Shown: piece after piece, positions 42,157 through 51,317 of the stretch
Layout: each line of letters starts with the position of its first letter
Numbering within the stretch: the stretch's first letter is position 1
Notes under the pieces: generated by a model
Database searches by the model: none
What the model saw: only the letters and a program-made list of their open reading frames with translations
Told to the model about the DNA's origin: nothing
Source: Nocardia paucivorans NBRC 100373
Lineage (GTDB): Bacteria > Actinomycetota > Actinomycetes > Mycobacteriales > Mycobacteriaceae
Assembly: GCF_000308675.1 (NCBI RefSeq)
Contig: NZ_BAGE01000048.1
Span: 1-64,000, forward strand
Length of the DNA: 64,000 bases
Direction: 5' to 3'
Made by a program: the position numbers and the translations under genes

Positions 42157-43557
42157 TCAGTCCTGATCTTCGACCCGGGTCATGGACAGCACATCGAGGC
42201 GTCGGTCGAGCTCTTCCTCGGTGAGCCGGTCGGAGATCAGCCCCCGATCGATCACCGTCTGCCGGATGGTCTTCTTCTCCCGCAAGGCCTCCTTGGCGAC
42301 CGCCGCGGCCTCCTCGTAGCCGATGGCAGAATTCAGCGGCGTCACAATGGACGGCGACGATTCGGCCAGGATGCGCAGCCGTTCGGTCTCCGCGACCAGT
42401 CCGCGAATACACCGGTCGGCGAACAGTCGCGAAACCGCGGCCAGCAGTCGGATGGATTCGAGCACATTGCGCGCCATCATTGGGATGTAGACGTTCAACT
42501 CGAAATGCCCACCGGCCCCGGCGAAGGCGACGGCCGCATCGTTGCCGACCACCTGCGCGGCGACCTGGGTAACCGCCTCGGGCAGTACCGGGTTCACCTT
42601 GCCCGGCATGATGGAGCTGCCCGGCTGGAGATCCGGCAGTCGCAGCTCGGCCAGTCCGGTCGACGGACCCGACCCCATCAACCGGATATCGTTGGCTATC
42701 TTGGTCAGGCTCACCGCCACGGTGCGCAATGCGCCCGATACCTCGACCAGACCATCGCGCGCCGCCTGCGCCTCGAAATGATTCTGGGCCTCACGCAGCG
42801 CGTCCAGACCGGTGATCCGCACCAACTCCGCGACGACCCGCGCCCCGAAATCCGCCGGAGCGTTGAGACCGGTTCCCACCGCGGTACCGCCGATGGGAAG
42901 TTCCCCCAACCGCGGCAGGGTCGCCATGAGACGTTCCATACCGGCGGCGACCTGCCGGGTATAGCCGCCGAACTCCTGGCCGAGGGTCACCGGCACCGCG
43001 TCCATCAGATGGGTGCGACCGGATTTCACCACCGTGCGCCATTCCACCGATTTGTCCAACAACGCCAACCGTAAATGTTCCAGTGCGGGAACGAGTTCGG
43101 TGATAACCCCCTCGGTGGCGGCCAGATGGGTGGCCGTGGGGAAAGTGTCGTTGGACGACTGCGACATGTTCACATCGTCGTTGGGATGCACGGTGACGCC
43201 ATTGGCCGCGGCGATCGAGGCGATCACCTCGTTGGCGTTCATATTCGAGCTGGTGCCCGAACCGGTCTGGAAGACATCGATCGGGAACTGGTCGTCGTGG
43301 CGGCCTTCGGCGATCTCGTTCGCCGCGGCGATGATCGCGTTCGCCTTGTCCTCGGCCAGTAATCCCAGATCGCGATTGACCGTGGCACAGGCGGCCTTGA
43401 GCAGACCGAGCGCCCGGATCTGGGCGCGTTCCAACCCACGTCCGCTGATGGGGAAGTTCTCCACCGCCCGCTGTGTCTGGGCCCGCCACAGCGCGTGCAC
43501 GGGAACGCGAACCTCGCCCATGGTGTCGTGTTCGATGCGGTACTGCGTTTCCTCCAT
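42157..43557 (-). CDS. fumC: Class II fumarate hydratase
   Basis: 466 residues. Signature GSSIMPGKVNPVLPEA near residue 320, TGSGTSSNMNANEV near 100 and SSNDTFPTATH near 135 carry substrate and catalytic residues. It interconverts fumarate and malate in the TCA cycle. The iron-free homotetrameric class is inferred from length and motifs. It is separated from the convergent desA2-like gene by 80 bases. Confidence 0.97.
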   Translation of the reverse strand: MEETQYRIEHDTMGEVRVPVHALWRAQTQRAVENFPISGRGLERAQIRALGLLKAACATVNRDLGLLAEDKANAIIAAANEIAEGRHDDQFPIDVFQTGSGTSSNMNANEVIASIAAANGVTVHPNDDVNMSQSSNDTFPTATHLAATEGVITELVPALEHLRLALLDKSVEWRTVVKSGRTHLMDAVPVTLGQEFGGYTRQVAAGMERLMATLPRLGELPIGGTAVGTGLNAPADFGARVVAELVRITGLDALREAQNHFEAQAARDGLVEVSGALRTVAVSLTKIANDIRLMGSGPSTGLAELRLPDLQPGSSIMPGKVNPVLPEAVTQVAAQVVGNDAAVAFAGAGGHFELNVYIPMMARNVLESIRLLAAVSRLFADRCIRGLVAETERLRILAESSPSIVTPLNSAIGYEEAAAVAKEALREKKTIRQTVIDRGLISDRLTEEELDRRLDVLSMTRVEDQD

Positions 43558-43669
43558 GACTCGACCCTAATGGCGTTACCGGGCCCCGGCCCGCCGACAG
43601 ACCGCGCGACCCACCGACTCCGATGCGGGAGCCGAGGTTCTTGCGAGTCGGATGCATCGACAATGCTCT

Positions 43670-44683
43670 TCAGCTGCCCGCGTGTCCGAAACCGGGGTTC
43701 ACGATGGGGTCGCCGACATGAACCGACAGAATCCTCCCCTGCGCGTCGAGGATGATGTCGCGCGGCCATGCGCGGTAGATGGTGTCACCGGAAAGTCCAC
43801 CGGGCGCCAGAATCTCGGACTCGTTGTAGGAGTCGGGTGCGTATCGGCCGTAACGTGCCTGGGCATCATGGAAGGTGGCGCCGACGTCGATACCGTAGGG
43901 ATGGTAGACCTCGTGCATGTAGTGGCGCTGGCGGTAGGTACCGCTGAATAAATCCTCCTCCAGGTCGCCCTTGGCCACCAGGTTCTCGATATCGGTGTGA
44001 TCGACACGACCGTTCTTGACGCGGTCCAGCAGGAAACTCCGCCCCACGGTGTGCTCCGGGCTCATACTCAGCGAAACGAACCCACTCCCATGGGGCAAGC
44101 CGCCGGTATGGGCGCTGACATTGAGGTCGTTCGGATTCTTCGGATGAAAGCCACTTTCGAACAACTCCGGCCCGCGCTGGTCCATCCGGTACAGCGCGTG
44201 CTCGGGTCGGAGAAAAGCGCCTCCGGCCCATCGATCACGCCAGACCGGCACCAAACCGTCTCCTTCGTAGTTGACGACTATCCGTCTCAGGTCGATCGGC
44301 ACCGCCGCATCCGACAGCGCTCCCGAAGGTGGACGGCGCGTGAGATGCGCGGGAAGTTCGTCGTCGGGGCACCCAGGACGGAAATAGTCCGCATATTTGT
44401 GTTGGTAGTCGTTGCCCAACTGGCCGGTCCGACCATTGAGCACGTCGTCGAGAAAAGCCCGATTCACCGGGTGCCCGGCCTGCCATGGGGCGTTCCCGCC
44501 GTTGTCGAGGCCGGACCCCTGTACGAACAAGGCGGCATCCCGGGAGCTCCCCGCACTCTGTTCGGCAGTCTGTTTCAGCTCGTGGGAGGTTGCGCGCGGA
44601 ACCGTCTCGCCTGCCGCACCCGCCTTCCGGAACGCTTCGAGCGCACGTGTAACGACTACTCTACGAAACCATCCGCTGACCAT
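43670..44683 (-). CDS. Scabin/pierisin-type ADP-ribosyltransferase toxin-like protein
   Basis: 337 residues from ATG at 44683; a TTG-initiated form from 44728 adds 15 residues, and neither start has a good ribosome site. The C-terminal 190 residues carry an R-S-E transferase layout: LYRMDQRGPELFESGF (NAD-binding Arg), then SGFVSLSMSPE (the S-T-S-like strand), then ESEILAPGGLSGDTIYRAW with the catalytic Glu pair position. This pattern is that of DNA/guanosine-modifying Scabin and pierisin relatives and the heat-labile enterotoxin A fold. The N-terminal 150 residues are unrecognised, and no signal peptide or WXG100 domain is visible. It looks like an insert in a conserved block. No obvious immunity gene is adjacent. 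Target unknown. Confidence 0.7.
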   Translation of the reverse strand: MVSGWFRRVVVTRALEAFRKAGAAGETVPRATSHELKQTAEQSAGSSRDAALFVQGSGLDNGGNAPWQAGHPVNRAFLDDVLNGRTGQLGNDYQHKYADYFRPGCPDDELPAHLTRRPPSGALSDAAVPIDLRRIVVNYEGDGLVPVWRDRWAGGAFLRPEHALYRMDQRGPELFESGFHPKNPNDLNVSAHTGGLPHGSGFVSLSMSPEHTVGRSFLLDRVKNGRVDHTDIENLVAKGDLEEDLFSGTYRQRHYMHEVYHPYGIDVGATFHDAQARYGRYAPDSYNESEILAPGGLSGDTIYRAWPRDIILDAQGRILSVHVGDPIVNPGFGHAGS

Positions 44684-44723
44684 TCGACACCCACATCCGA
44701 GACGAGGCGACACCGGTTCCCAT

Positions 44724-44763
44724 CGCAAAGCGATTCGACCCGCCGCAAAGCGATTCGACCCGC
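44724..44763. repeat. Two exact tandem copies of a 20-base unit upstream of the toxin-like gene
   Basis: CGCAAAGCGATTCGACCCGC occurs twice with no spacer, overlapping the alternative TTG start of the ADP-ribosyltransferase. Confidence 0.9.
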
Positions 44764-44797
44764 ATTACCGCACGGTGATGTAGCCCCCGCACTCGTC

Positions 44798-44827
44798 GTT
44801 CCCACCCGATCTTGTTCCCACCCGATC
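44798..44827. repeat. 14-base direct repeat, period 16
   Basis: GTTCCCACCCGATC occurs at 44798 and 44814. It is one of three short duplications within 600 bases. Confidence 0.85.
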
Positions 44828-45055
44828 CCGCTCCCGCTCGACACGCTAGCACCCGAGGTGTCCATCTTCATAACGAAAATCGGCTCCTCGATGGTCGGCA
44901 CCGGTCGATCCGGCGCCGACCAAGGCCCGTGTTCCTTTCACCATCGGTCCAGGCTGTTGGAGACACCGCTCCGAGGCCGAGCAACTCGCTGACCCGATAT
45001 GCCGAGATCTCCTTGCTCGTCAACGCGCCGGGAGCGTGTACGAATGGAGGTCCGG

Positions 45056-45259
45056 TCACATTTTTCGCCATTGCCGGGGTTCGAAGACGTTCAATTCCCC
45101 ATCGTCGGAAAGAAACAGCCGAACCGTGGTGGAGCTACGCATGCCCCGGCCCCGAATATCACCGGAGAATCCCACCCCGGTGGTGGGCCTACGCGCCCGC
45201 ATGGCCAACTCGGCTTCGCTCGGCCGATAGTTCCGTTTCCGCTCGGAAACCACCCGCAT
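45056..45259 (-). CDS. Possible small hypothetical protein
   Basis: 67 residues from ATG at 45259 (MRVVSERKRNYRPSEAEL...). Codon third positions are GC-rich and the C-terminus VRLFLSDDGELNVFEP is protein-like. The frame can be extended 11 codons through the 18-base duplication, giving a repeated MTPHP. No family recognised; it may be a remnant. Confidence 0.3.
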   Translation of the reverse strand: MRVVSERKRNYRPSEAELAMRARRPTTGVGFSGDIRGRGMRSSTTVRLFLSDDGELNVFEPRQWRKM

Positions 45260-45261
45260 CG

Positions 45262-45297
45262 GATGCGGTGTCATCGTGGGATGCGGTGTCATCGTGG
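45262..45297. repeat. Two exact tandem copies of an 18-base unit
   Basis: GATGCGGTGTCATCGTGG is present twice back to back. In the minus frame it encodes a repeated Met-Thr-Pro-His-Pro. Confidence 0.9.
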
Positions 45298-45332
45298 TGC
45301 GCGGCCGATCGCAGATGATCGACCAGAGAAGG

Positions 45333-45376
45333 CCGAGCGGCCCACCACGGACCGGATGCCGTGGTGGGCCGCTCGG
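45333..45376 (-). terminator. Strong hairpin terminator after phoH2
   Basis: An 18-base perfect inverted repeat (CCGAGCGGCCCACCACGG and its complement) with an 8-base loop starts 8 bases past the phoH2 stop and is followed on the minus strand by a pyrimidine-rich CCTTCTCT. Confidence 0.75.
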
Positions 45377-45383
45377 TTGTCGA

Positions 45384-46733
45384 TCAGACGTTGGGGCCGT
45401 ATTCCTCCAGCATCTCCGTGACCAATGCAGCGATCGGCGAGCGTTCGCTACGGGTCAGGGTGATATGGGCGAACAAGGGATGACCCTTGAGTTTCTCGAT
45501 TACCGCGGCGACACCGTCGTGCCTGCCGACACGCAGATTGTCCCGCTGGGCCACATCGTGGGTGAGCACCACCCGGGACCCGGTGCCCAATCGGCTGAGA
45601 ACCGTGAGCAGCACATTGCGTTCCAACGACTGCGCCTCGTCGACGATGACGAAGGAGTCGTGCAGGGAGCGGCCCCGGATGTGGGTGAGCGGCAGCACCT
45701 CCAGCATGTCGCGGCTGAGCACTTCTTCCATCACTTCCCGACTGGCCAGCCCGTCGAGGGTGTCGAAGACGGCCTGCGCCCACGGCCCCATCTTCTCGCT
45801 CTCGGTGCCGGGCAGATAACCCAGCTCTTGGCCGCCGACGGCATACAGCGGCCGGAAAACCACCACTTTCCGCTGGGTGCGGCGTTCCAATACCGCTTCC
45901 AGCCCGGCGGTCAGGGCGAGCGCGGATTTACCGGTGCCCGCGCGACCGCCCATGGACACGATGCCGACACTTTCGTCGAGCAGTAGATCCAATGCGATCC
46001 GTTGCTCGGCGGAGCGCCCGTGCAACCCGAATGCCTCTCGCTCCCGGACGAGTTGTACCCGCTTGTCCGGCGTCACCCGCCCCAAAGCACTGGAGGTGGG
46101 GCCCAACAGACGAATACCGGTGTGGCACGGCAGCTCTCGCGCTTCGTCCAGATCGATCACCGATTCGCTGTAGAGCTCATCGATGCGATTGGAGGCCACG
46201 TCGATTTCGGTCATACCGGTCCAGCCGGAGGTCACCACGTCCTGGGCGTGATATTCCTCGGCCCGCAGACCCACCGAACTCGCCTTGACCCGCAATGGGA
46301 TGTCCTTCGACACCAATACCACCTCCTGGCCTTCGGCCGCGAGGTTGAGCGCGCAGGCCAGGATGCGGGAATCGTTGGTCTCGGTGCGGAAGCCCACCGG
46401 TAGCACCGCCGGATCGGTGTGGTTCAACTCCACGTGCAATGTGCCGCCTTCGGTGCCGATCGGCAACGGCTGATCCAGCCGTCCGTGCTGCACCCGCAGG
46501 TCGTCGAGCATGCGCAACGCTTCCCTGGCGAACCAGCCGAGCTCGTGATGATGACGTTTGCCTTCGAGTTCGCTGATGACCACCAGCGGCAGCACCACAC
46601 GGTGCTCACCGAATCGGGTCACCGACCAGGGGTCCGATAACAGAACCGAGGTGTCGACAACGAAGGTCTTGAGGCCTTTCTCGAGGGAGCGAGCGGTCGC
46701 CGTGGGAGCGGATACGGAGCGTGCAGCAGTCAC
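45384..46733 (-). CDS. phoH2: PhoH2: PIN-domain RNase fused to PhoH ATPase/helicase
   Basis: 449 residues. The N-terminal PIN domain (about 20-150) has FVVDTSVLLSD, ISELEGKRHH and TNDSRILACAL acidic positions. The C-terminal PhoH domain has Walker A GGRAGTGKSALAL near 265 and Walker B FVIVDEAQSLE near 365. PhoH2 proteins unwind and cleave RNA and in mycobacteria pair with an upstream antitoxin. No such antitoxin is clearly visible here. Two hairpins lie in the upstream region. Confidence 0.93.
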   Translation of the reverse strand: MTAARSVSAPTATARSLEKGLKTFVVDTSVLLSDPWSVTRFGEHRVVLPLVVISELEGKRHHHELGWFAREALRMLDDLRVQHGRLDQPLPIGTEGGTLHVELNHTDPAVLPVGFRTETNDSRILACALNLAAEGQEVVLVSKDIPLRVKASSVGLRAEEYHAQDVVTSGWTGMTEIDVASNRIDELYSESVIDLDEARELPCHTGIRLLGPTSSALGRVTPDKRVQLVREREAFGLHGRSAEQRIALDLLLDESVGIVSMGGRAGTGKSALALTAGLEAVLERRTQRKVVVFRPLYAVGGQELGYLPGTESEKMGPWAQAVFDTLDGLASREVMEEVLSRDMLEVLPLTHIRGRSLHDSFVIVDEAQSLERNVLLTVLSRLGTGSRVVLTHDVAQRDNLRVGRHDGVAAVIEKLKGHPLFAHITLTRSERSPIAALVTEMLEEYGPNV

Positions 46734-47059
46734 GGTAGGCTCCTATCGTCTGCGCGGCACCCACACAGACAGTCTCGCTGGGCCGGTCGGTCCTGATGGT
46801 GTCGACGGAAACGTCAGCCACCACGAGGGCCGGGTGCCGGCCCCCTCGTACTGAGTTGCTCAGTCACGGTCAGGACCTCCCGAACGGGCCACACCGACGC
46901 AGCCCGCCACATCGAAACTACCTGTGTTTGGGTGCGACGCGCCCGGAGACGGGAAACCATATCGGTGAATTCGTCGTTAACGCCGCGACGTCGACCGACG
47001 TTTCCGCTGATCAGCAGCTTTATCGGCCAGCGACCGCCACGGTGTGAACTGGCGACATT
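46734..47059. other. Upstream region of phoH2 with two adjacent hairpins
   Basis: 326 bases between phoH2 and the DUF488 gene, both on the minus strand. Inverted repeats GGGCCGG/CCGGCCC (46827-46843, 3-base loop) and ACTGAG/CTCAGT (46850-46864, 3-base loop) lie 94-131 bases before the phoH2 start and could fold in its leader RNA. No protein-coding gene or tRNA is recognised. Confidence 0.4.
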
Positions 47060-47464
47060 TCAGCGAAGGTTTCCCGCCTCCTCGCCGCGCAACAGATCGA
47101 GCAACACCGGCACATGACTTCGCTCCGGCTCCCGTGTCGCCGTCAGCAGGGTCACCGGCGGATCGTTCGCCGCGAGGTCTTGCAACCGCTCCAGCTCCTC
47201 CCGCGCCGGGGAACCGGACAACTCATCGGCATACCGTTGGACGAACACCCCGCGCCGGCCGTCCGGGTCCGCGTGGAACCAGCGCCGCAGCTCGGTGGAC
47301 GGTGCGATCTCCTTCGCCCATTCCTCGATCCGGGCCTCGGACTTCGTCAGCCCTCGTGGCCACAACCGATCGACCAGTACCCGATGCCCATCGTCCGGGC
47401 CGGGTTCGTCGTAGACACGTTTCGTCCGGAAGCCGGGCGGCGGTGCGAGCTTCTCATCACCCAT
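47060..47464 (-). CDS. DUF488 (YeaO-like) family protein
   Basis: 134 residues from ATG at 47464. Signature KRVYDEPGPDDGHRVLVDRL then WPRGLTKSEARIEEW, a WFHADP segment and a VTLLTATREPERSHV core identify the family. Conserved residues resemble a nucleotide or small-ligand site but no reaction is assigned. The ATG at 47488 is possible but adds a non-conserved Cys-rich leader. Confidence 0.85.
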   Translation of the reverse strand: MGDEKLAPPPGFRTKRVYDEPGPDDGHRVLVDRLWPRGLTKSEARIEEWAKEIAPSTELRRWFHADPDGRRGVFVQRYADELSGSPAREELERLQDLAANDPPVTLLTATREPERSHVPVLLDLLRGEEAGNLR

Positions 47465-47580
47465 GAATCCATAGCAGCACAACATCAATCGAGCGTGCCA
47501 GTACCGCCCGGCGGCGCTTCCGCCTCGACTTGCAGCCGAAAGCCCCTGGACACCACGCCCGTGCGGATTAGAGTCACGCT

Positions 47581-47853
47581 ATGGGCGGCAACGCGGAGCT
47601 CGAGAAACTCTCCTCCAAGGAACTGCACGATCGGGCGGTCAAACAGGCCGTGCGCCACGCCGACATCAAGTTCCTCTGGGAACTCCTCACCCGGATCCCC
47701 GCCGCGGAGGCGACCGCGGGGCGGGTGGGCGATAGCGAAGCCGATATCAAATGGGTCGTCCCGCTCATAGACGACTACATCCACGCCGGTGACGGAGAGC
47801 TGGCGGACGCGCTGCGCCCGTTCTACCTCGACTACCTGACCGGCCGCTCCTGA
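47581..47853 (+). CDS. Conserved small hypothetical protein
   Basis: 90 residues, MGGNAELEKLSSKELHDRAV..., charged and helical. Highlights are HADIKFLWELLTRIPAAEA and KWVVPLIDDYIHAGDG. There are no membrane segments, Cys clusters or recognised domain. It diverges from the DUF488 gene and converges on DUF779 across a hairpin. It resembles widespread short actinobacterial hypotheticals. Confidence 0.6.
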   Translation: MGGNAELEKLSSKELHDRAVKQAVRHADIKFLWELLTRIPAAEATAGRVGDSEADIKWVVPLIDDYIHAGDGELADALRPFYLDYLTGRS

Positions 47854-47859
47854 ACCATG

Positions 47860-47886
47860 GTCCGGCCCACGACCGGCGGGCCGGAC
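47860..47886. terminator. Bidirectional hairpin between the 90-residue gene and DUF779
   Basis: GTCCGGCCC and GGGCCGGAC arms (9 bases) with a 9-base loop between convergent stops. Confidence 0.55.
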
Positions 47887-47919
47887 ATCCCGCGCGCTCG
47901 GAACCGGGCCGGTACTCGC

Positions 47920-48303
47920 TCATACGTCGAGCTCGGCCCCGGTGGGCGGGGGCGGCACCGCTTCCAACGCGGCGAGCTCGTCGTCGGTGAGCAGCCGGGA
48001 ACGGATGAGAAACCGGACACCTTCGGGCGCCTCCAATGAGAACCCGCTACCCCGCCCGGGCACCACATCCACCGTGAGGTGGGTGTGTTTCCAGTACTCG
48101 TACTGGTCGGCACTCATCCAGAACGGGGTATCGGCGTCGACCCGCCCCAACAGCACGTCCGAGGCGCCCACCCGGAGCTCACCGCGCGGATAGCACATGG
48201 GCGAACTGCCATCGCAGCACCCACCGGACTGGTGGAACATCAACGGCCCGTGCCGCTCGATCAGCTCCCGCAGCAACCGCGCCGCCGCTTCGGTGAGCTC
48301 CAC
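47920..48303 (-). CDS. DUF779 family protein, partner of the aldehyde dehydrogenase
   Basis: 127 residues if started at GTG 48303. The family core is intact: HGPLMFHQSGGCCDGSSPMC near residue 20 and YEYWKHTHLTVDVVPGRGSG near 75. Members are encoded beside AldB/ExaC-type aldehyde dehydrogenases; the function is unknown, and the Cys cluster suggests metal binding. The start is uncertain. The frame stays open upstream through a (CCACCG)6 tract that would add a poly-proline leader, reaching the dehydrogenase stop, but with no ATG/GTG there and no clear ribosome site. Probably co-transcribed with the dehydrogenase 60 bases upstream. Confidence 0.82.
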   Translation of the reverse strand: MELTEAAARLLRELIERHGPLMFHQSGGCCDGSSPMCYPRGELRVGASDVLLGRVDADTPFWMSADQYEYWKHTHLTVDVVPGRGSGFSLEAPEGVRFLIRSRLLTDDELAALEAVPPPPTGAELDV

Positions 48304-48322
48304 CCGGTTCGGCCCGGAGGAC

Positions 48323-48358
48323 GGTGGCGGTGGCGGTGGCGGTGGCGGTGGCGGTGGC
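48323..48358. repeat. Hexanucleotide microsatellite (GGTGGC)6
   Basis: Six perfect copies between the aldehyde dehydrogenase stop and the DUF779 start. On the minus strand it reads as alternating CCA/CCG proline codons. Copy changes alter length by two codons without changing frame. Confidence 0.95.
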
Positions 48359-48362
48359 GATA

Positions 48363-49880
<1,518 letters not shown>

Positions 49881-50020
49881 AGCGCATGCTCCTGGCGAAT
49901 CGAAGACTGATGCCCACTCTCCATGATGGTGATGCAGATCACTTCGATAATGCCCCACCGGAGTGTTCCCCGAAGAAGAACGCCCGATCGTCCGGCAAAC
50001 GGCGCGGACACGCCGCCATA

Positions 50021-50437
50021 TCACCGACGCAGCGCCGCCCGAGCCAATCCGACCACCGCGCCGCGCAGGAAGTTCTCCCAGCTGAAATGGTCGTGCCACA
50101 GGATGATTCGGCCGTCTCGCAGTTCGAAGGTGCCGGCGACCCAGAAGGAGATCCGAACCGGCCCCACGCGCAGGATGTCGGTTCGGTCGGTGAGTACGAC
50201 ATCACCTCGAGCGGCGATATGGTGCATTTCGGCGGCGAATCCGAACTGGTCTCGGTTGAGACCGCGCAGCAGTTTGGCGACCCGGTCGCAACCACGCACA
50301 TCCGGCAGCGAGGTGTTCTTCCAGACGATATCCGGGTGCACCAACTCCAGCGCCTCGGAGACCGCCCCCGATTCCAAGGCGTCGAAGAATTCGCGCACCG
50401 TGGTGATCGCATCCTGATCCACGTCTTTTTCGGTCAT
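50021..50437 (-). CDS. Limonene-1,2-epoxide hydrolase-like / NTF2-fold protein
   Basis: 138 residues. REFFDALESGAVSEALELVH then PDIVWKNTSLPDVRGCDRVA matches the LEH/SnoaL-like cone fold; acidic residues in LTDRTDIL and WHDHFSWE could form the hydrolase Asp-Arg-Asp site. The ATG overlaps the TetR stop (ATGA), so it is co-transcribed with the regulator. Substrate unknown; polyketide-cyclase-like use is an alternative. Confidence 0.75.
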   Translation of the reverse strand: MTEKDVDQDAITTVREFFDALESGAVSEALELVHPDIVWKNTSLPDVRGCDRVAKLLRGLNRDQFGFAAEMHHIAARGDVVLTDRTDILRVGPVRISFWVAGTFELRDGRIILWHDHFSWENFLRGAVVGLARAALRR

Positions 50438-51207
50438 TCACCGAGGGTAGGTCGATTGCGGCCGTTGCGACCGCCGGACGGCCGAGATTCCCGACGATCG
50501 ATGAGCGCCGCCAATCCGTCGAGAACTCGATCGATGCCGAAATGCAGCGCGTCGTCCCGTTCCGAACCACCGGTGGACTGTTCCCGCATGACCGCGGTCA
50601 CCCGGGGATAGCGGTCTCCGGCAATGGCCATCACCTCCGCCATCTGCTCGATCAGACCCTCCTCCAGCCCATCGACACTGCCGACCCCCGCCTGTTGCAC
50701 CAGGCTCCGCACATGACCATTGAGCACGACGACGGCATCCAACTGCTCCGGTCCGGTGAGGGGCGTCGCGGCCAGCACCCCGAGCGCCGCCTCCAACCAT
50801 CCGAGCTCGTGCGGCCCCATGGGGCGGACACCGGTGGACAGTTCCAACGTCCACGGGTGGGCGCGGTAGCGCCGGAAGATCTCCTCGGCCCAGGCGCGCA
50901 GACCGGCCCGCCACGGCTCCTCGCGGGGAAGCGTTTGCACCGCGGTCAGATCCGGAGGCGCTCCCATCGCCGCCTCCAGCATCAGCGCGGCGAGTTCGGC
51001 CTTGCCGGGGATATAGCGGTACAGCGACATCTTGGTGTAGCCGAGGCGTTCGGCGACCCGCTGCATCGACACCCCGCCCATACCTTCCGCGTCGGCCAGC
51101 TCGATGGCCGCACCGACGATGACCTCCGTCGACAGGGAGGGTTTCGGACCGCGGCGCGGCGGCCGTCCGGTACCCCACAACAACTCGACAACGCTCGGCG
51201 CCGGCAT
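50434..51207 (-). CDS. TetR/AcrR family transcriptional regulator
   Basis: 257 residues from ATG at 51207, with GGAAGGGG upstream deciding this start over the longer one. DNA-binding region about 20-70: IVGAAIELADAEGMGGVSMQ, RVAERLGYTKMSLYRYIPGK. The ligand domain is of the TetR C-terminal type, with PWTLELSTGVRPMGPHELGW and AVVVLNGHVRSL. It is divergent from the FAD monooxygenase and overlaps the epoxide-hydrolase-like gene, so it likely represses both, using the operator-like repeat at 51233-51249. Confidence 0.92.
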   Translation of the reverse strand: MPAPSVVELLWGTGRPPRRGPKPSLSTEVIVGAAIELADAEGMGGVSMQRVAERLGYTKMSLYRYIPGKAELAALMLEAAMGAPPDLTAVQTLPREEPWRAGLRAWAEEIFRRYRAHPWTLELSTGVRPMGPHELGWLEAALGVLAATPLTGPEQLDAVVVLNGHVRSLVQQAGVGSVDGLEEGLIEQMAEVMAIAGDRYPRVTAVMREQSTGGSERDDALHFGIDRVLDGLAALIDRRESRPSGGRNGRNRPTLGE

Positions 51208-51230
51208 CTCGGGCCCCTTCCGAAAATATG

Positions 51231-51249
51231 TTGACACTGAAACTGTGTC
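51231..51249 (+). promoter_or_regulatory. Promoter -35 overlapped by operator-like inverted repeat
   Basis: TTGACA (51231) fits a -35 with TACGCT (about 51255) as -10. GACAC and GTGTC arms (51233-51249) overlap it. This is a typical placement for a TetR operator controlling the divergent pair. Confidence 0.45.
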
Positions 51250-51265
51250 TACCATACGCTATTCC

Positions 51266-51296
51266 GCGTCCACCGGAAACAGATACCGGTGGACGC
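51266..51296. promoter_or_regulatory. 11-base perfect inverted repeat before the monooxygenase gene
   Basis: GCGTCCACCGG and CCGGTGGACGC flank a 9-base spacer, ending 21 bases before the ATG at 51318. It could be a second operator or a leader hairpin. Confidence 0.5.
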
Positions 51297-51317
51297 AATT
51301 TCTCGAATGGAGTGACC

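Larger units (their letters stand above)
44764..45383. other. Low-information region between the toxin-like gene and phoH2
   Basis: About 620 bases holding short direct duplications (44798-44827, 45262-45297), one weak small gene candidate (45056-45259) and the phoH2 terminator. The clustering of duplications next to a toxin-like gene suggests rearrangement or gene decay. I see no IS ends, integrase or tRNA. Confidence 0.45.

Noticed and set aside
44868..45071. 67-codon minus frame between the toxin-like gene and phoH2
   Set aside because: No ribosome site, Arg/Ser-rich tail, overlaps the slightly better candidate at 45056-45259.
46606..46824. 72-codon minus frame overlapping the phoH2 start, considered as a phoH2 antitoxin
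   Set aside because: Arg/Cys-rich, mostly inside phoH2 in another frame, no ribosome site and no antitoxin-like helix pattern.
48323..48358. Hexamer repeat as an on/off phase-variation switch
   Set aside because: The unit is six bases, so slippage keeps frame; it can change length but not switch translation off.
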